64,000 nt of DNA from an uncultured Methanomicrobiales archaeon (GCA_903832665.1 CAILCG010000025.1:1-64000); one strand, 5' to 3'. Positions 20,930 through 30,358 are shown, counted from the stretch's first letter. Translations and numbers: made by a program. The notes: a model not told the origin generated them from the sequence alone.

Positions 20930-21277
20930 ATGAAGATGATCTGGGCAGTCACCCGGCCGGAATCGGCACAACGGGTAATAAAAGCTCTCGACACGATAGG
21001 AATCGGGGGGATGACCCGGCTCCATGTGACCGGCCATGGCAGGGAGTTGAGAATTACTCTTGGTACCGTTCATTATTCAGAAATTCCAAAAGAGATGCTG
21101 ATGATTGTAGTGCCTGACGGGGATGTGGCAAAAACGGTCACGACGATCCGGGCAGAAGCAAAGAACTCTTCCAAAAGCCAGCCCGATGAAGGTTCTATCG
21201 GGGACGGAAAGATTTTTGTTACCTATGCTGAGGACACCTTCGCTATCAGGACCGCCGGAAAGACCGGGGGAACCTGA
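20930..21277 (+). CDS. NifI1-like PII protein, second copy
   Basis: A 115-residue PII paralogue: MKMIWAVTRPESAQRVIKAL, a modified T-loop base TGHGRELRI (no KQKG), SEIPKEMLMIVVPD as in NifI1, and GDGKIFVTYAEDTFAIRT at the end. The sequence between (KNSSKSQPDEGS) is an unusual insertion. It starts behind AAGGGGG and is followed by a NifI2-like gene seven bases on. The pair stands apart from the nif operon, 260 bases after glnK. It may replace or modify the broken NifI pair, or control another enzyme. Confidence 0.8.
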   Translation: MKMIWAVTRPESAQRVIKALDTIGIGGMTRLHVTGHGRELRITLGTVHYSEIPKEMLMIVVPDGDVAKTVTTIRAEAKNSSKSQPDEGSIGDGKIFVTYAEDTFAIRTAGKTGGT

Positions 21278-21283
21278 AACGAT

Positions 21284-21733
21284 ATGAAACAGATCATTGC
21301 CATCATCAGGGACGAGCAGATCGAGGCTACCAAGCAGGGACTTGAATCGATAGGTCTCCGGGGCATCACATTCCTGTACGTAACCGGCCGCGGTCAGCAG
21401 AAAGGAAAAGTCAGTGCTCAGGAATTGGGTACTTCCTTAAACCGGCACCTGCGAATGCAACTTGAGAGCGCAAGAACCGGTAACACCACCAGGGATGGCA
21501 AAGCCAGCGAGGTTCCTGCTCCGTTTCATAAGGATACCGAGTTTGCGTTTGGGTTCCTGCCAAAAAGGATGTTGATAATTATTGCACCGGATGAAGAAGT
21601 CAACCGGATTGTCCAGGCCATTGTTAATGCGAACCAGACCGGGAAGCACGGCGACGGGAGAATATTTGTCTGCCCGATGATCAGCGCTATCCGGGTAAGA
21701 ACCGGGGAACAGGGCGACAAGGCACTTTTCTGA
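21284..21733 (+). CDS. NifI2-like PII protein, second copy
   Basis: A 149-residue PII protein with MKQIIAIIRDEQ, TGRGQQKGKV, a long Asn/Arg/Thr-rich T-loop region (about residues 45-85), FLPKRMLIIIAPDEEV and a terminal GDGRIFVCPMISAIRVRTGE like that of NifI2. It is intact and follows the NifI1-like gene by seven bases, so the two should be co-expressed and may form a hetero-oligomer. No GGAA-N6-TTCC site was found before this pair, so its regulation differs from nif and amtB. Confidence 0.8.
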   Translation: MKQIIAIIRDEQIEATKQGLESIGLRGITFLYVTGRGQQKGKVSAQELGTSLNRHLRMQLESARTGNTTRDGKASEVPAPFHKDTEFAFGFLPKRMLIIIAPDEEVNRIVQAIVNANQTGKHGDGRIFVCPMISAIRVRTGEQGDKALF

Positions 21734-21990
21734 AAGAAGCCACGAATGGATTTGATCGACTCCCTCATGTATCTCAACCGGGGACTCAACATACGGGCCC
21801 TTATCCGGGAATCTATCACAGAGCCGGGTTCTCCCGCTTTGCCGTCACCCAGGCAAGGTGTGCGTTGAAATCATCCGGGTGCATGGGTTGTTTTTCAACG
21901 CATTCTCCCGAAGCAGGTACCGTATCAAAGAAGTTTTGTTTTTTTCGATCCCGGCCGGTCATTGATTGTCCCTCCGTTCATCCCGCCCGT

Positions 21991-22641
21991 TCAGTGAATC
22001 TCCACCCGCTCGCCGGTCTCCATGTACTGGACATTCTCGGCGATCTTGCAGGCATGATCCGCACATCGTTCGAGATACCGGGCCACCATGATATAGTGGG
22101 TGCAGCGCGAGATGTTCTTGGGGTCTTCCATCATATAGGTGATCCCTTCGCGGAAGATAGAGTGCCTGAGTGCATCGATCGTATCGTCCCGGGACGAGAA
22201 ATCATCGATATACCGGAGTGTATCCGTCTCGTACGCTTTGATCGCATCATCGACCATGTCGAGCACCAGGTCAGCCATATGAGGAATACTCATCAGGTTG
22301 GCGATGTGGGGTTTTGAGGAGAGGTCCGCAACAGTATTAGCAATGGATTTGCCGTACCTCCCGATGCGCAGCGAAGCCGTAATCACCTTGAGCGTACAGG
22401 CAATGACCCGCATGTCTTTGGCCATAGGCTGGTTGAGCGCGATGAGCCGGTAACAGTGCTCTTCTATCCGGACTTCCATCTCGTGAATCTGTTCTTTTTG
22501 TGCAACAACGGATGTTGCGAGTTCCGCATCCTGCCGGATAAGGGCATCGACTGCAGTCCTCAGCATAAACCGCCCGAGGCGGGCCATCTCCAGCGTGTCG
22601 GTTTTGAGATTTTTAAGTTCCGTGTGGAATTTTTCTGCCAT
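21991..22641 (-). CDS. phoU: Phosphate uptake regulator PhoU
   Basis: A 216-residue protein begun at the ATG for MAEKFHTELKNLK, behind GGAGAAAAA; a longer frame upstream overlaps pstB and is not PhoU-like. It is all helical with two PhoU repeats, including EEHCYRLIALNQPMAKDMR, IGRYGKSIANT and ARYLERCADHACKIAENV (E/D-rich metal-binding motif). PhoU lowers Pst activity when phosphate is ample. It is the last gene of the pst operon. Confidence 0.92.
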   Translation of the reverse strand: MAEKFHTELKNLKTDTLEMARLGRFMLRTAVDALIRQDAELATSVVAQKEQIHEMEVRIEEHCYRLIALNQPMAKDMRVIACTLKVITASLRIGRYGKSIANTVADLSSKPHIANLMSIPHMADLVLDMVDDAIKAYETDTLRYIDDFSSRDDTIDALRHSIFREGITYMMEDPKNISRCTHYIMVARYLERCADHACKIAENVQYMETGERVEIH

Positions 22642-22649
22642 TTTTTCTC

Positions 22650-23411
22650 CTACCCGAACCGGCCGGTGATATAATTCTCCGTGAGTTCTTCTTTCGGGTG
22701 CTCGAAGATCTGCCCGGTCTTTCCGCATTCGATCAGTTTGCCGAGATACATGAATCCCGTATAATCACTGACCCGTGCCGCCTGCTGCATATTGTGGGTC
22801 ACGATGATAACGGTGTAATCTTCTTTGAGCCGCTCGATCAGATTCTCGATCTTTGCCGTGGCAATCGGATCGAGCGCCGAGCAGGGCTCATCCATTAAAA
22901 TTACTTCCGGTTCCACGGCAAGCGTCCGGGCAATGCAGAGACGCTGCTGCTGTCCTCCCGAGAGGCCAAGCGCCGAATCGTTCAGCCGCTCTTTCACTTC
23001 GTCCCAGATCGCTGCGTGGCGAAGACTCTGCTCAACAATCGTGTCGAGTTCAGCCTTATCCCGGATGCCATGCACCCGGGGACCGTAGGCAACGTTCTCA
23101 TAGATGGATTTCGGGAACGGGTTGGGTTTCTGGAAGACCATGCCGACTTTCTTCCGGAGTGTCACCACATCAGTCGAAGCTGCATTGATACTCTCGTTGT
23201 CAAGCGTGATCTCTCCGGAAATCTTCACGTGGTCGATGAGATCGTTCAACCGGTTGAAGCACCGCAGCAGGGTCGACTTCCCGCAGCCGGAAGGGCCAAT
23301 CAGAGCGGTGACCTTCTTCTTGGGAATCCTCATCGACACGGACTGGAGGGCATGCTTCTCATGGTACCAGAGGTTCAGATTTGTTGTGGAAATGATACAG
23401 GTTTCAGACAT
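22650..23411 (-). CDS. pstB: Phosphate ABC transporter ATPase PstB
   Basis: A 253-residue ATPase with Walker [11 protein letters not shown]-loop [12 protein letters not shown] (a PstB hallmark), signature LSGGQQQR, Walker [14 protein letters not shown] and switch [13 protein letters not shown]. It powers the PstCA channel. Three bases separate it from the permease stop, and eight from phoU, so the genes form a tight operon. Confidence 0.95.
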   Translation of the reverse strand: MSETCIISTTNLNLWYHEKHALQSVSMRIPKKKVTALIGPSGCGKSTLLRCFNRLNDLIDHVKISGEITLDNESINAASTDVVTLRKKVGMVFQKPNPFPKSIYENVAYGPRVHGIRDKAELDTIVEQSLRHAAIWDEVKERLNDSALGLSGGQQQRLCIARTLAVEPEVILMDEPCSALDPIATAKIENLIERLKEDYTVIIVTHNMQQAARVSDYTGFMYLGKLIECGKTGQIFEHPKEELTENYITGRFG

Positions 23412-23414
23412 AAT

Positions 23415-25370
23415 TTATCCCCGGGTTTTTTTCTGGAAATGAGTTCTTACAAAGATCGCGACTGAGTAGAACCCGATGACGAGCAGGAGCAGGACAAGCG
23501 CCGTTCCGTACTTGTTGGTGGACGCACCCGGCACATTGGTTGCGAGAATGAACAGGTGATAGGGCAGTGCCATCACCGGCTGAAGTTCTGATGTCGGCAG
23601 GAATCGCGACGAGAAAACAACCGCCGTAAACATGATGGGCGCAGTCTCTCCGGCCGCTCTCCCGATGGAGAGGATCGCACCAGTCACAATCCCCGGTACA
23701 GCCGGGGGAAGGACAACACGGCTGATCGTCTGCCACCGTGTGGCACCCAGGGCAAGACTGCCTTCCCGAAGCGACTGCGGGATGTTTTTCAGTGATTCTT
23801 CAGTAGTGCGGATAACCGTAGGCAGCACCATCAGGGCGAGCGTAACCTGCCCGGCCAGCAGTGAGACGCCGACATTCAGGTAGAGCACAATAAACGCAAA
23901 CCCGAAGAGCCCAAAAACGATCGAGGGTGTGCCGTTAAGCAGGTCAACGCCGGTCCGGATGAGCCGGGTGATGCGGCCTTCCCGGGTATATTCCACGAGA
24001 TAGATGGCGGCACCCACCCCGAGAGGCAGCGCAATTGCAATCGCACCCAGGACGAGATAGAGCGTCCCGATGATCGCCGGGAAAATTCCTCCGGCCCGGC
24101 CGAGATCCTTTGGAGGCTGGGTTAAGAACTCCCACGAGAGTGCCGGCAGGCCGTGCACTACGATATCCTGGAGAATTATGACCAGAATGGCAAGCACGAT
24201 AACCGTTGCAAGACCGATTAGGCCGAAGGCGATCGTCTGGATATGGTTCTCCGAGAGCCGGTCCCTGCCGAAATACCACGCACCTGCACCAAGCAGGACA
24301 AGAGCTGCCAGCCACCATGGTGCAGCAGCGAGCAGGAAGATCAATAAAACCGCAATGCCGATAATCTCAGCGAAACGTCCAAGGGATTCTTTTGTGGCAG
24401 AAGATATGAGCGGCTTTCGTGCCGGCCCCTGAGCTCGTCCCTCCTTGAGATGCCGCAGGATGGCCACTGCGGAAAGGTTGATGATGAGCGTGATGACGAG
24501 CAGGATGACCGCAATGCCGAAGAGAGCATTGTAGTGTTCGCTCCCGACCGAAACCTCGCCCATCTCAATCCCGAATGTAGCAGTCAGGGTCCGCAACGGT
24601 GAGAGGTTGTTCCAGATCGGCTCGGGAATGATCGCAGCATTACCGGCCACCATCAATACAGCCATGGTTTCACCAACAACCCGGCCGATGCCCAGGATGA
24701 CTGCTGCTGCAATACCCGAGAGGGCTGCCGGCACCAGCACCCGGCTGATCGTCTGCCACCGGGTCGCGCCAATCGCCAGCGAGCCTTCTTTGTACTCATG
24801 AGGTACCGAACTGATCGCATCCTCAGAGACACTGATGATAGTGGGAAGGGCCATGATCCCGAGCAGCACTGATGCAGCCAGCCAGGTCTCCCCGGTGGGA
24901 ATGTCAAAGGACACCCGGATAAAGTTTGTAAGAACAATGAGCCCGAAGAACCCGTACACCACGGAGGGGATGCCTGCCAGCAGTTCAACGGCCGGCTTGA
25001 GGTATTTCTTGGTTCGGGGAGATGCGAGTTCGGAAAGATAGATTGCACAGCCGATAGACAGCGGGACGGCAAAGACCATTGCCCCTATGGTAACGAGCAG
25101 GGTTCCGACAATGAGCGGGAAGATACCATACAACAGCACAACCGCCGTCGGTGCCCAGTCGGGACCAAGGAGGAAACTGAGGATACCGACCTGTGAGAAG
25201 ATCGGGTAACCGTCCCGTAACAAGAAGAGCAGGATGAATGAGACGACAATTACGGCAAAGAAGGCTGTGAAGAAGAAGACGGTTTTGATCGACTGTTCCT
25301 TAAGGAAGGATAGCCGGGCAGTGCCTGAGGAGGCGGTTACAGCACTCCCGGTTTTTTTGGTAACGTTCAT
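23415..25370 (-). CDS. pstCA: Fused phosphate permease PstC-PstA
   Basis: One open frame of 651 residues holds two complete permease domains. The N-terminal half (about 1-315) is PstC-like; the C-terminal half (about 380-651) is PstA-like. Each has the EAA loop that contacts the ATPase (EYKEGSLAIGATRWQTI and SLREGSLALGATRWQTI). They are joined by a stretch of extra helices (about 325-400). The two subunits, normally separate genes, are thus covalently linked. The ATG follows a GGAGG site. No disruption is visible. Confidence 0.93.
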   Translation of the reverse strand: MNVTKKTGSAVTASSGTARLSFLKEQSIKTVFFFTAFFAVIVVSFILLFLLRDGYPIFSQVGILSFLLGPDWAPTAVVLLYGIFPLIVGTLLVTIGAMVFAVPLSIGCAIYLSELASPRTKKYLKPAVELLAGIPSVVYGFFGLIVLTNFIRVSFDIPTGETWLAASVLLGIMALPTIISVSEDAISSVPHEYKEGSLAIGATRWQTISRVLVPAALSGIAAAVILGIGRVVGETMAVLMVAGNAAIIPEPIWNNLSPLRTLTATFGIEMGEVSVGSEHYNALFGIAVILLVITLIINLSAVAILRHLKEGRAQGPARKPLISSATKESLGRFAEIIGIAVLLIFLLAAAPWWLAALVLLGAGAWYFGRDRLSENHIQTIAFGLIGLATVIVLAILVIILQDIVVHGLPALSWEFLTQPPKDLGRAGGIFPAIIGTLYLVLGAIAIALPLGVGAAIYLVEYTREGRITRLIRTGVDLLNGTPSIVFGLFGFAFIVLYLNVGVSLLAGQVTLALMVLPTVIRTTEESLKNIPQSLREGSLALGATRWQTISRVVLPPAVPGIVTGAILSIGRAAGETAPIMFTAVVFSSRFLPTSELQPVMALPYHLFILATNVPGASTNKYGTALVLLLLVIGFYSVAIFVRTHFQKKTRG

Positions 25371-25419
25371 TTTTTTGCCTCCCTAATAACGAAAAAATTG
25401 TTGTTGTTCCTCTCACAGG

Positions 25420-26409
25420 TTAGTTCAGGGCCACGTAACCTTCGTCGGCTACGATCTTCTGGCCGTCTGCGCTGAGGATGTACTTGATGAAGTCGCCGGC
25501 CAGACCGCTGGGCTGACCGTTCGTGATAACGTAGAGATCACGGGAGACCGGGTAGGTCTTGGTCTTGACATTGTCGAGTGATGCAGGGACAATCTTCTGG
25601 GCATTGTACCAGATGGGGAGTGCCTTGACATCCTTACTGACGAATCCGATCGAGACATATCCGATCGAGCCGGGTGTCTGGGCTACGGTCTGGAGGACGG
25701 CACCGTTGGAGTTCTTCTCAAGCATCTTGTTGGTCGGGGTCGCTTTCAGGAGAATGGTCTCATCGAAGTATGTGCGGGTTCCTGAGGTGCTGTCGCGACC
25801 GATGACTACGATCTGGTTGTTGGTATTGGGAACATTTGCACCGGTGATCTCGGACCACTTGGTGATCTTCCCTAGGTAGATGTCCTTTGCCTCGTCAAGA
25901 GTGATGTACTGGATCGTGTTTGCCGGGTTGACAATGACTGCGATACCGTCCTGTGCAACTGACGTGACTATGAATGACGGGTTCTTTGCCATCTCATCCT
26001 TGGTCACTTCACGGGAAGACATTCCAATGTCAACGGTCTTGGCACCGATTGCCTGAATACCGACACCGGATCCGCCACCGGATACCTGGATGTCTGCGTC
26101 CGGGTGGGCTGCCATATACTGGTCCGCTGCTTTCTGGACAATCGGCAAAACCGTTGTTGAACCGCTGATCTTGATGGTCTGCTTCTGGCCGGTTGATACT
26201 GGCGCAATGGTTGCCGCGGGAGCCACCGGAGTTGCTGCGGGGACGGCAACCTGTGCAGTCACCACTGCTGCCGGAGTTGTCACCGGCGCTTTGGGAGCCG
26301 GGGTGTTCTTGTTTGCCGTGTCGGTGCAGCCGGCAACTGCCATCGCTGCAATGAGCAGGACGACAAGTCCGAGTGCGATAAGTAACGATGAATTCCTGGT
26401 CGGTTTCAT
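25420..26409 (-). CDS. pstS: Phosphate-binding lipoprotein PstS
   Basis: About 329 residues from the ATG for MKPTRNSSLL, with signal peptide and lipobox (AVAGC, Cys28). A Pro/Ala linker follows, then a periplasmic-binding domain with SGSTTVLPIVQ, GGGSGVGIQAIG, DIGMSSREV and RDSTSGTRTYFDE, which line the phosphate site. An upstream extension of the frame (to 26490) is not protein-like. It is the first gene of the pst operon and delivers phosphate to PstCA. Confidence 0.93.
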   Translation of the reverse strand: MKPTRNSSLLIALGLVVLLIAAMAVAGCTDTANKNTPAPKAPVTTPAAVVTAQVAVPAATPVAPAATIAPVSTGQKQTIKISGSTTVLPIVQKAADQYMAAHPDADIQVSGGGSGVGIQAIGAKTVDIGMSSREVTKDEMAKNPSFIVTSVAQDGIAVIVNPANTIQYITLDEAKDIYLGKITKWSEITGANVPNTNNQIVVIGRDSTSGTRTYFDETILLKATPTNKMLEKNSNGAVLQTVAQTPGSIGYVSIGFVSKDVKALPIWYNAQKIVPASLDNVKTKTYPVSRDLYVITNGQPSGLAGDFIKYILSADGQKIVADEGYVALN

Positions 26410-26465
26410 GATGTTCCATCCACCATTTCCCGGGTGCCAATATACTGTTTTTCGAAATAGACTAT

Positions 26466-26523
26466 ACACGAATATATATGAGAAAGACAAGAATAGAGTA
26501 ACATAGTGAAATCAGTTTACTAT
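26466..26523. promoter_or_regulatory. Divergent promoter region with palindrome, pst versus AbrB-PhoU
   Basis: A 21-base imperfect palindrome (26503-26523, ATAGT.AA...TT.ACTAT, 8 of 10 pairs matched) lies about 19 bases before the regulator gene. A TATA-like ATATATAT (26472-26479) serves pstS on the other strand. The palindrome is well placed to control both directions and is a candidate operator for the adjacent AbrB-PhoU protein. Confidence 0.5.
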
Positions 26524-26541
26524 AGTAATGCGAGGTGAATG

Positions 26542-27576
26542 ATGGAAATCAGGAGGGTGCAGGTAACCGGGGGTGCGTCGTTCGTGGTGACGCTGCCAAA
26601 AGACTGGGCAGGAGAGCAACACATTAAGAAAAATGATCCGCTCGGGCTTATCGCTCAACCCGATGGTACGCTGCTGGTCACCACAAAAATTACGGAAGAC
26701 CCCCTTCAGCGGATCAAGGAGATCGATTGCAGCACGATTGCTGACCCGGCATTTCTCTTCCGCCTTCTGATTGGGACCTATATCACCGGGTTCACCATGA
26801 TCCGTCTCACCACAAAACAGCGCTTTCCCCCGTTTGTCCGCACTGTGGTCCGGGATTTTTCCCAGATGACCATTGGCCAGGAAGTAGTTGAGGAGACCGA
26901 ATCGGTGATTGCAATAAAAGATCTCCTAAATCCTTCAGAGATGCCGTTTGAAAACACCATCAAGCGCATGTTTGTGATTGTCAAGACAATGCACGAGGAT
27001 GCTGTCACTGCGCTGGAAACCCGCAACCTGTCACTTGCTGAAGATGTCGTCAAACGCGACATGGATGTGGATCGGCTCAACTGGCTGATCGCCCGGCAGA
27101 CCAATATGATCATGCAGAACGCATCCCTTTTACGCAAGATGGGGATCTCGACTACGATGGCTATGCACTATTACATTCTCAGCCGGATTATCGAGCGGAT
27201 TGGTGACCATGCCGTCAGGATTGCTGAAAACACCCAGCCGATTATCGATGGGGATCTCGACAAAAAGATCCTTGCTGCGATCAAGAAGGCAAGTTCTCTC
27301 TCTATGGAAAACTTTGACCGGAGCATCATCTCGTTTTTTAATGCAGATATGAAGGATGCAAACCGGAACATCGAATCGATCCATTCGCTCGAAACGATCT
27401 GTGGAGAGATCAATAACATGGTTCTCAAGCAGGATACTCTCGTGGCAATACATGTGGGGTACATTGCCGAGAGTGTCAGAAGGGCGGGCGAGTATGCCGG
27501 CGATATCTCTGAGACCGTGATCAACCTGCTGATGGAGAAGGAGAATGTCCCCCATAAGGAAAAAAGAACAAAATAA
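26542..27576 (+). CDS. AbrB-PhoU fusion regulator of phosphate uptake
   Basis: About 344 residues. The N-terminus (1-45: MEIRRVQVTGGASFVVTLPKDW) is a SpoVT/AbrB swapped-hairpin DNA-binding domain. The remainder has two PhoU helical repeats, with metal-binding signatures ILSRIIERIGDHAVRIAENT (about 210-230) and VRRAGEYAGDISETVINL near the end. It is divergent from the pst operon, so it most likely senses phosphate status through PhoU and regulates pst. The second ATG (26542) is better spaced from GAGGTG than the first (26539). Confidence 0.88.
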   Translation: MEIRRVQVTGGASFVVTLPKDWAGEQHIKKNDPLGLIAQPDGTLLVTTKITEDPLQRIKEIDCSTIADPAFLFRLLIGTYITGFTMIRLTTKQRFPPFVRTVVRDFSQMTIGQEVVEETESVIAIKDLLNPSEMPFENTIKRMFVIVKTMHEDAVTALETRNLSLAEDVVKRDMDVDRLNWLIARQTNMIMQNASLLRKMGISTTMAMHYYILSRIIERIGDHAVRIAENTQPIIDGDLDKKILAAIKKASSLSMENFDRSIISFFNADMKDANRNIESIHSLETICGEINNMVLKQDTLVAIHVGYIAESVRRAGEYAGDISETVINLLMEKENVPHKEKRTK

Positions 27577-28029
27577 AAAACCGGACACTATTTTTGGATT
27601 TAATCCACCATTCCCAAAAAAATTACGAAAATTCTTAAAAAATTTCTGTTCCGCTCAAAATATGTTCATTGAAGCACTGTTTTCTTGCAATATCAGCTCG
27701 AAATGATAAAAAATTCAACAAATTTAAAAAGGCATATAAATCCGTGACCGGGCAATCGGGACTTTATATACGGTCCGCTCCAATGGAAGAAAAGGGGTAT
27801 ATGAATAGTATTAATTGGCCGGAATATTAAAAAAAACGGAGAACCACCCCAAAACTAAAAAATCGTTCTGAAGTCAGCGATTTTGTATTCTCACTCAGTG
27901 CTCTTATTTTTCCAATTTCCATGGGAAATCTTTGACGATCGTAAAGAGAAAAAAATCAACTCGCTTCATTAAATTGACGTACTCAAAAGAAATCACAAAA
28001 AAAATTCTGAATATTTTCTTTTTTGTTGG
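27577..28029. other. AT-rich intergenic region
   Basis: About 450 bases with a strong TATA-like element (CTTTATATACGG, near 27771-27782). No convincing open frame follows; the short plus-strand frame from 27932 is a shadow of the opposite gene. An untranslated RNA starting near 27800 is possible but I see no clear structure. Confidence 0.35.
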
Positions 28030-28656
28030 TTACGGCCGGTGGGCAGTCATCAGGAAGATGGTAAAAACACGGGGTTTTCCTGTGCGGGAAGAAGTTTTGT
28101 GGATCGTTGCCCCTTCACTGAACCTGACAGCATCAAACCCGGCCTCTTCAAAAATCCGCTGCAGGTTCTTCCGGTCAAACCCTTCATGCTCTGCGATGCC
28201 GGGCGCGTCGTGAAACTCCCCGTTATCGGAATCGAGATCGGCAATGGCTATTCTTCCCCCGGGCAAAAGAAGTTCGAAAAATGTCCGGGCTGCAACAGAA
28301 GTATCCTTCACGTGGTGAAGGGTCATCAAGCTAACGATCAGGTTAAAAGCAGGAAGCGCCGCAGTATCCTGTCCGACACTCCATTCCCGGGACTCGATAG
28401 TAGTGATACCGTCGCTCCGGAGTTTTTCTTTAAGTACCTCCAGCATACCTATCGCTGAATCAACCGCAATGATCTCCTTCACGTGCGGAGCAATCCGGAG
28501 CGCAATGTTACCGGTGCCGGTACCGTAATCCATCACCCGTTCCGTCCCATCCGGATGCAGGACATTGATCATCGCATCGGCTATCGTCTTTGCCATCTGC
28601 ATCCTCCCGGGATCCTTGTCCCAGATCACGGCAGCCTTATCAAAATAATCCTTCAT
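28030..28656 (-). CDS. Class I SAM-dependent methyltransferase
   Basis: A 208-residue protein with motif I VMDYGTGTGNIAL (residues 41-53), an acidic residue closing strand 2 (AVDSAIGML), NLIVSLMTLHHV (motif II region) and LLPGGRIAIADLD. It begins MKDYFDKAAVIWDKDPGR, a start typical of Methyltransf_11/25 enzymes in methanogens. Substrate unknown. It is a single gene. Confidence 0.8.
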   Translation of the reverse strand: MKDYFDKAAVIWDKDPGRMQMAKTIADAMINVLHPDGTERVMDYGTGTGNIALRIAPHVKEIIAVDSAIGMLEVLKEKLRSDGITTIESREWSVGQDTAALPAFNLIVSLMTLHHVKDTSVAARTFFELLLPGGRIAIADLDSDNGEFHDAPGIAEHEGFDRKNLQRIFEEAGFDAVRFSEGATIHKTSSRTGKPRVFTIFLMTAHRP

Positions 28657-28762
28657 TTTTGATCACCATACCCGTAAGGATAGTATATGGGATCTTACAG
28701 TAAAAAACCCGGCCGGATTACCAAGGCAGAGAAAGATATCGCGATTTTTTCCAGGGTAAAAA

Positions 28763-29734
28763 TCAGGTATGGAAAATTTCTTCAACTCTCTCGACCGCTG
28801 CAATCAGAGTCCCGTCTTTGTTCGTCACAGTCGTAACGGTATGCCGGAATCTTCTGTTGCCACCACCCGGGGCAGATTGTACCTCTTCTGCGGTGAAAGT
28901 ACCTTCAGGATTTTCCGGCTGTGGGCCGGTCTCCGGAAACCAGTCCGTTATCCGGTCAGCCACTTCATCGACAACCAGATCAGAAAGACAGGGGCGTTCA
29001 GCGGGATAAAACGCCTGCCACTGCCGGCGGGTTCCCAGTACGCCGGGAGATTTTAATCCCGAAATCTTCTCCATCGCCAGGTTCCATCCGAGGATATGAT
29101 GGTCCCTGCCTATCACAAACATCGGAACCGGGGATGCATACAGGACCGCTTCAAAGAGTCGGTGGCTCTCCTCGCTGGAGAGTTCTGCCTGCTTCTGTCC
29201 CGAGATGTTCTCAAATCTCAGTGCTACACCCGCATCCCCGTCTTCAAAGAGGGTGGGGATACAGAGCGCATTGAAGTACATCTCCTTATCATTTTTTTTA
29301 ATCCTGAACTCGTGATGTGCATCGGGCCCAGATTTTTCCTGCTGCAGCCAGCCCATCATCTGCTCTACCGGCAGCAGGGCCGCCGCAAGGTCAAAAAGCC
29401 GGGCCCCGATAATATGATCCTTGGGTGCCCCGACAAAATCAACAAAGGGGGAGTTCGCCTGGGCAATCCGCAGATCCTTGTCCACTACGGCGATCATATC
29501 AGGACCCATGCTTATCATCGACTCGAGAGGAACGCGTTTTGCAAGATAGAAAAGTTTTGCATTGCCGACATACCGTACTTCGAGTTGACCCGTTGCCGTC
29601 ATGACATCAAGATATTTGGCAATGGAGTTACGACTCATGACAACTGCTGAAGAGATCTCCTTGATATTCATCCCGCGGGGGTTACTGCGGAGCACCTCCT
29701 TGATGCGGTCGATCTCATTGTCCTCGTCTTCCAT
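28763..29734 (-). CDS. Winged-helix/PAS transcriptional regulator
   Basis: A 323-residue protein. Residues 1-68 form a winged helix (IKEISSAVVMSRNSIAKYLDVMTATGQLEVRYVG). Two PAS domains follow (about 72-190 and 195-318), marked by PDMIAVVDKDLRIAQANSPF and SPVPMFVIGRDHHILGWN. This one-component design, DNA-binding plus sensory PAS, is common in Methanomicrobiales. The ligand and targets are unknown. There is no kinase domain. Confidence 0.8.
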   Translation of the reverse strand: MEDEDNEIDRIKEVLRSNPRGMNIKEISSAVVMSRNSIAKYLDVMTATGQLEVRYVGNAKLFYLAKRVPLESMISMGPDMIAVVDKDLRIAQANSPFVDFVGAPKDHIIGARLFDLAAALLPVEQMMGWLQQEKSGPDAHHEFRIKKNDKEMYFNALCIPTLFEDGDAGVALRFENISGQKQAELSSEESHRLFEAVLYASPVPMFVIGRDHHILGWNLAMEKISGLKSPGVLGTRRQWQAFYPAERPCLSDLVVDEVADRITDWFPETGPQPENPEGTFTAEEVQSAPGGGNRRFRHTVTTVTNKDGTLIAAVERVEEIFHT

Positions 29735-29854
29735 GCTTTAAAATTACCTCATTATTCTATTTACCACAGATTTTTTTTATCCCGGGCATGACATTTTCTC
29801 TGCTGCTTCGATCTTTGATCGATTCATTTATTAAAAGCTATGATTAAAATAGAT

Positions 29855-30125
29855 ACTGTGCTTAGTGTTTGTGCGCTAATGCACAGCATTGGGATTGTGC
29901 CTACACTGCACGCAAAACAGCGATGCCGATGGATAAGGACCTGCGCACGCTATTGTTGTGCCCGGTCCGGTAAAACAAGGTGATCCTGCATTCGTCACCA
30001 GCACCTCTCATCAATGGGTGAGAGGATATGATGCTTCCCGGCACGCTAAAAAAATACCAGCAACGAAGAAAAACCGCGACGCGATGGGTTAACACACACA
30101 CCTCCCCTCACGTCCGTTTTTTCTT
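29855..30125 (+). ncRNA. Candidate structured non-coding RNA
   Basis: In an AT-rich gap, a GC-rich block of about 260 bases follows a TATA-like element (TTTATTAAAAG, 29827-29837). It contains several self-complementary stems: TGTGC/GCACA (29870-29885), GGACC/GGTCC (29937-29977) with an inner GCAC/GTGC, GGTGA/TCACC (29979-29999), and CCTCTCA/TGAGAGG (30004-30025) enclosed by AGCA/TGCT. A T-run (30116-30122) could end it. The only long frame, on the minus strand, is not protein-like. It does not match the RNase P or SRP RNA consensus as I recall them. Confidence 0.35.
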
Positions 30126-30358
30126 ATTTTCCATTTTTCAAAGAGAGTTACTGCCGTAATCGGAAAACCAGTTCTGCAACAAACATTTCCCTTTACGGTA
30201 CCTTGGACGCATCAGAAACCTCAAATTGTGATCGCATTCAGCTCCTTATGGTGTTTCCCGATCGCAAAATAAACGAATAGACCGGAAAAAAGATCTAAAA
30301 ACAATCGCCAACGGGGATATTACTCCACTGATGTACGGTCTTTATCATCCCACAAAAG

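Noticed and set aside
21746-21868. 40-codon frame MDLIDSLMYLNRGLN
   Set aside because: Short, no ribosome binding site, no recognisable family; likely chance.
29901-30101. 66-codon minus-strand frame in the candidate RNA region
   Set aside because: Composition is not protein-like and the stems explain the sequence better.
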